DNA of 64,000 nucleotides from Cellulophaga baltica (GTDB lineage: Bacteria > Bacteroidota > Bacteroidia > Flavobacteriales > Flavobacteriaceae), in NCBI RefSeq assembly GCF_900102165.1, contig NZ_FNBD01000007.1, positions 124,001 to 188,000 on the forward strand, in the 5' to 3' direction. A program made the translations under genes and the position numbers. Position 1 is the first letter of the stretch. Every line of letters starts with the position of its first letter. The notes under the pieces are model-generated. The model searched no databases, was not told the origin of the DNA, and was given only the letters and a program-made list of their open reading frames with translations. Positions 61,775 through 64,000 of this stretch are shown in pieces.

Positions 61775-63034
61775 ATGAAAAAATTACTTATCCTAGGAGT
61801 ACTAATTAGTTCTTGTTTTGCATTTACGACCCTTTTATATTACCCTATTGATGGGTATGAGCAAACAGGAATCAAAAGATTACTCCGCTTAGAATTAATT
61901 AAGAATGGTGAGCTAAAAGAAGCTACTCCTTTACCAGAAGGGGCTAAAAAATCATGGAGTGACATTAAATTGAATTTAATCTCAAAAGCATCTGATAGTG
62001 TAGGGAGTTTTTTACAAGTAGATGAAGATTTCCAGAAGGAAATTAGTGGTTTATTCAGAGGTTTAGATAAAAGCTACTCGCTTACTGTTTTAGATATTTC
62101 AGATTTAGATAGCATTCGGTATGCCAAAAGAAATGAAACTGCCGGGTACCAACCAGGTAGTGTAGGTAAACTGGCGGTATTAAATGCCTTGTTTACGCAA
62201 TTGGCTAAAATATATCCAGATTCTTGGGAAAGCAGAACAAGCTTATTGAAAAGTAAAACTGTTAAAGCGGGTGTTTGGGGGCTAACCGATGAGCATACCA
62301 TCCCCATCTATAATGTAGAAAAGAAAACCTTGGTAAAACGCCAAGTTGTGGCTAGTGATGTATTTTCATTGTATGAGTGGGTAGATCATATGTTGTCTGT
62401 AAGTAACAATGGGGCTGCAAGTATTGTTTGGAGAGAAGCTTTACTAATGGCAGCTTTTGGCAAAGAGTATCCTGAATTGACAGAAGAAAAGGCATCAGCT
62501 TATTTTAAAACAACACCTAAAAAAGAACTGACAGACTTAGCAAATGATGTGGTTAATTTACCTCTGCGTGATTTAGGCATCACCCATGAAGAATGGCGTC
62601 TAGGGAGCTTTTTTACAGGCGGTGCTAATACGTATGTCGGTGACAAAGGAGGTAGTACTGGAACTCCTATCGGATTGATGAAATTTTTAGTACAACTGGA
62701 GCAAGGAAAAGTGGTAGATGAAAATAGTAGCCTAGAAATGAAGCGTCTTATGTACATGACAGATCGTAGAATTAGATATGCACAATCTCCTGCGCTAAAA
62801 GATGCTGCGGTATATTTCAAATCTGGAAGCTTGTACAAATGTGACCGTTCTAATGGTCAAGTTTGTGGAAAATATATGGGGAATGTTTCAAATTTTATGA
62901 ACTCTGTTATCATCGTTGAACACCCAGATAATTGTACGTACATGGTGGTATTAATGACCAATGTATTGCGTAAAAATTCGGCTTCAGATCATATGTATCT
63001 AGCTTCTGCCATAGACAAAGTCATTAAGAAATAA
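61775..63034 (+). CDS. Penicillin-binding-fold serine hydrolase (class A beta-lactamase-like)
   Basis: This 419-residue exported protein has an N-terminal hydrophobic segment (LLILGVLISSCFAFTTLLYY; lipobox-like ISSC at residue 14). It has the three motifs of the penicillin-recognising enzymes: S129-V-G-K132, S210-N-N212 and K349-S-G351 in YFKSGSL. The nucleophile is Ser129. The family includes beta-lactamases, DD-peptidases and esterases, and the substrate here is unknown. The gene begins two bases after the dikinase stop, so co-expression and a joint task at the envelope are likely. No terminator is evident after it. Confidence 0.85.
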   Translation: MKKLLILGVLISSCFAFTTLLYYPIDGYEQTGIKRLLRLELIKNGELKEATPLPEGAKKSWSDIKLNLISKASDSVGSFLQVDEDFQKEISGLFRGLDKSYSLTVLDISDLDSIRYAKRNETAGYQPGSVGKLAVLNALFTQLAKIYPDSWESRTSLLKSKTVKAGVWGLTDEHTIPIYNVEKKTLVKRQVVASDVFSLYEWVDHMLSVSNNGAASIVWREALLMAAFGKEYPELTEEKASAYFKTTPKKELTDLANDVVNLPLRDLGITHEEWRLGSFFTGGANTYVGDKGGSTGTPIGLMKFLVQLEQGKVVDENSSLEMKRLMYMTDRRIRYAQSPALKDAAVYFKSGSLYKCDRSNGQVCGKYMGNVSNFMNSVIIVEHPDNCTYMVVLMTNVLRKNSASDHMYLASAIDKVIKK

Positions 63035-63110
63035 TAATTAAATTCTTCTTAGCTGGTTTACTACTTATGGACACATAACGTCATAATTCCATGTTAATAA
63101 AGTAAAATAA

Positions 63111-63132
63111 AAAACATACTACCTAGTATTTT
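63111..63132 (+). promoter_or_regulatory. Operator-like palindrome upstream of tetR
   Basis: AAAACATACTA-CC-TAGTAT is a palindrome with six matched bases per arm and partial match beyond, 14 bases before the tetR ATG. The same motif recurs, perfectly, at 63763-63786. Confidence 0.75.
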
Positions 63133-63146
63133 ATTACTTTTACTAC

Positions 63147-63749
63147 ATGGAGCAAAAGCAGAAATCGGAATTCACTAAACAATTAATCCTCGAGGAATCA
63201 TTTAGATTATTTTATTCTAACGGTTTTAAAAGTACTAGTGTAGATAAAGTTATGCTCGCTACCAAGCTTACTAAGGGTGCCTTCTATCACCATTACAAAA
63301 ACAAACAAGAATTAGGTCTCGCTGTAATTACCACAAAAGTAAAAGAGCGCGTTTATGATGGTATGGTTGCTCCATTATATCAACCGGGTAACGCTTTAGA
63401 TATTTTAAAAGCTACTTTTATCGATCGTCTAAAATCATTTTCTATTCATGAAAAGAAACATGGTTGCCCCATGAATAATTTAATTAATGAAATTGGAGAT
63501 GAAGAAATTGCATATCAAATCGCATTAAAAAAAATTATAGAAGAATGGCAAGCAGCGCTAATTTTCTTAATTGATAGAGGTAAATTAGAAAAGAGTATCC
63601 AACAAAATATAGAAAGTAAAGCGGTTGCTATTTATTTAATAAGTGCTTTTGAAGGCATCCGAGGGATAAGAAAGCTATACCAAGATGATGCTATTTTAGA
63701 AGCCTACATCTCTGGACTTTCTTTCTATCTGCAAAAATTAGAAGTTTAA
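63147..63749 (+). CDS. TetR/AcrR-family transcriptional regulator
   Basis: This 200-residue regulator has an N-terminal TetR helix-turn-helix (FKSTSVDKVMLATKLTKGAFYHHYKNKQELG) and a C-terminal ligand-binding domain of helices. The effector is unknown. Palindromes with the same sequence stand 14 bases before its ATG and 14 bases after its stop, so it probably represses itself and the downstream haloacid dehalogenase gene. There is no terminator between the two genes. The protein has no signal peptide. Confidence 0.94.
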   Translation: MEQKQKSEFTKQLILEESFRLFYSNGFKSTSVDKVMLATKLTKGAFYHHYKNKQELGLAVITTKVKERVYDGMVAPLYQPGNALDILKATFIDRLKSFSIHEKKHGCPMNNLINEIGDEEIAYQIALKKIIEEWQAALIFLIDRGKLEKSIQQNIESKAVAIYLISAFEGIRGIRKLYQDDAILEAYISGLSFYLQKLEV

Positions 63750-63762
63750 TTTTTTTTACATA

Positions 63763-63786
63763 AAAACATACTACATAGTATGTTTT
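63763..63786 (+). promoter_or_regulatory. Perfect TetR operator-like palindrome upstream of the dehalogenase gene
   Basis: The arms AAAACATACTA and TAGTATGTTTT (11 bases each, two-base spacer) are perfectly complementary. The right arm ends 17 bases before the ATG of the dehalogenase gene. It matches the weaker palindrome upstream of tetR over 15 or more bases. Confidence 0.8.
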
Positions 63787-63803
63787 AAAAAACCCCCATA
63801 ATT

Positions 63804-64000
63804 ATGAGTCAACAAAATGAACAAAGAAGAAATTTCGTGAAAAAATCTGCCTTATTAGGCTTAGCGGGTATTGCCGCGCCACACTTAGGCTTTGCTACCA
63901 ATGACACCAAAGAAAATATAGCACCCACACTTTTGATAGAACGTCCTAAAGTAATTTTCTTTGATGTAAACGAAACCTTATTAGACCTAAACGCAATGAG
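63804..64000 (+). CDS. Tat-exported haloacid dehalogenase type II, 5' part
   Basis: The reading frame begins at 63804 and runs off the window. The first 65 residues show a twin-arginine signal (QRRNFVKKSALLGLAGIAAP) and the start of a haloacid-dehalogenase-type domain with FFDVNETLLDL, in which the Asp after Phe-Phe is the catalytic nucleophile. Type II dehalogenases hydrolyse 2-haloacids. A Tat signal means it would be exported folded, which is unusual for the family as usually described. A perfect TetR-type palindrome lies just upstream. The call is limited by the missing C-terminal part. Confidence 0.8.
   Translation, partial: MSQQNEQRRNFVKKSALLGLAGIAAPHLGFATNDTKENIAPTLLIERPKVIFFDVNETLLDLNAM

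Noticed and set aside
1-64000. Prophage, insertion sequence, CRISPR array, tRNA or rRNA, or classical defence island
   Set aside because: No integrase, transposase, repeat array, cas gene, restriction enzyme or structural RNA pattern was seen on either strand.

Overview
The window is chromosomal DNA from a member of the Flavobacteriaceae (Bacteroidota), most likely a marine one related to Cellulophaga, Maribacter or Zobellia. The evidence is AT-rich DNA, many promoters with the Bacteroidota -7 element TAnnTTTG, few Shine-Dalgarno sites, a gliding-motility gldI gene, and families typical of this group (DUF6268, DUF6503, DUF3810, DUF4870, head-GIN). The genus is a guess. I see no phage, insertion sequence, CRISPR array, rRNA, tRNA or classical defence island. 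No gap between genes exceeds about 200 bases.

Layout. 1-1.7 kb: the 3' end of recF, a small lipoprotein and a DUF721 protein, with a REP-like repeat between recF and the lipoprotein. 1.8-6.1 kb: ndk and a PhoD-type phosphatase (minus), then a DHH phosphoesterase, gldI and a cyclophilin-FKBP fusion lipoprotein (plus). 6.2-10.8 kb: a GH5 glycanase lipoprotein, an M48 protease, pepD and a DUF3810 membrane protein. 10.9-15.3 kb: two exported amidohydrolases, one of them with two domains. 15.4-20.8 kb: a minus-strand molybdenum-cofactor operon, transcribed moaD-moaA-moaC-mobA-moeB/rhodanese-tauE-moeA, with no moaE. 20.8-28 kb: a DUF6503 lipoprotein, a SpoU methyltransferase, a Ste24-type protease, a bifunctional Rel, a Fur-family regulator and purA. 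28-42.5 kb: an OstA-like protein, a class III aminotransferase, a TPR protein, two tandem DUF368 proteins (the family of undecaprenyl-phosphate translocases), aroE, a DUF349 repeat protein, a P-loop kinase-like protein, a GAF histidine kinase, a PaiB-like protein and a stand-alone SecD-P1-like secreted protein. 42.6-50 kb: a DUF2141 protein, the divergent dps/oxyR pair, a small conserved protein, dacB, a frameshifted nudK, an AIM24-like protein and envelope proteins. 50-53.8 kb: a DUF4870 protein, then a PadR-PspC-GIN module that looks like an envelope-stress unit. 53.8-58.7 kb: a dipeptide epimerase overlapping a BioF/KBL-like enzyme, trxB, and a formylglycine-generating enzyme with both catalytic cysteines. 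58.9-63 kb: a signal-peptide-bearing dikinase laid out like plant glucan water dikinase, followed after two bases by a penicillin-binding-fold serine hydrolase. 63.1-64 kb: a TetR regulator flanked by two matching palindromes, the second just upstream of a Tat-exported haloacid dehalogenase that runs off the window.

Much of the window serves the envelope: proline isomerases for exported proteins, lipid-carrier recycling, LPS-transport-like OstA, peptidoglycan hydrolases and sulfatase maturation. Housekeeping genes are interspersed. The most unusual item is the exported glucan-water-dikinase-like protein and its serine-hydrolase partner. Other points to check are the nudK frameshift, the two TetR palindromes, a sequence shared upstream of padR and the GIN gene, the missing moaE, and the very short leaders implied by several promoters.
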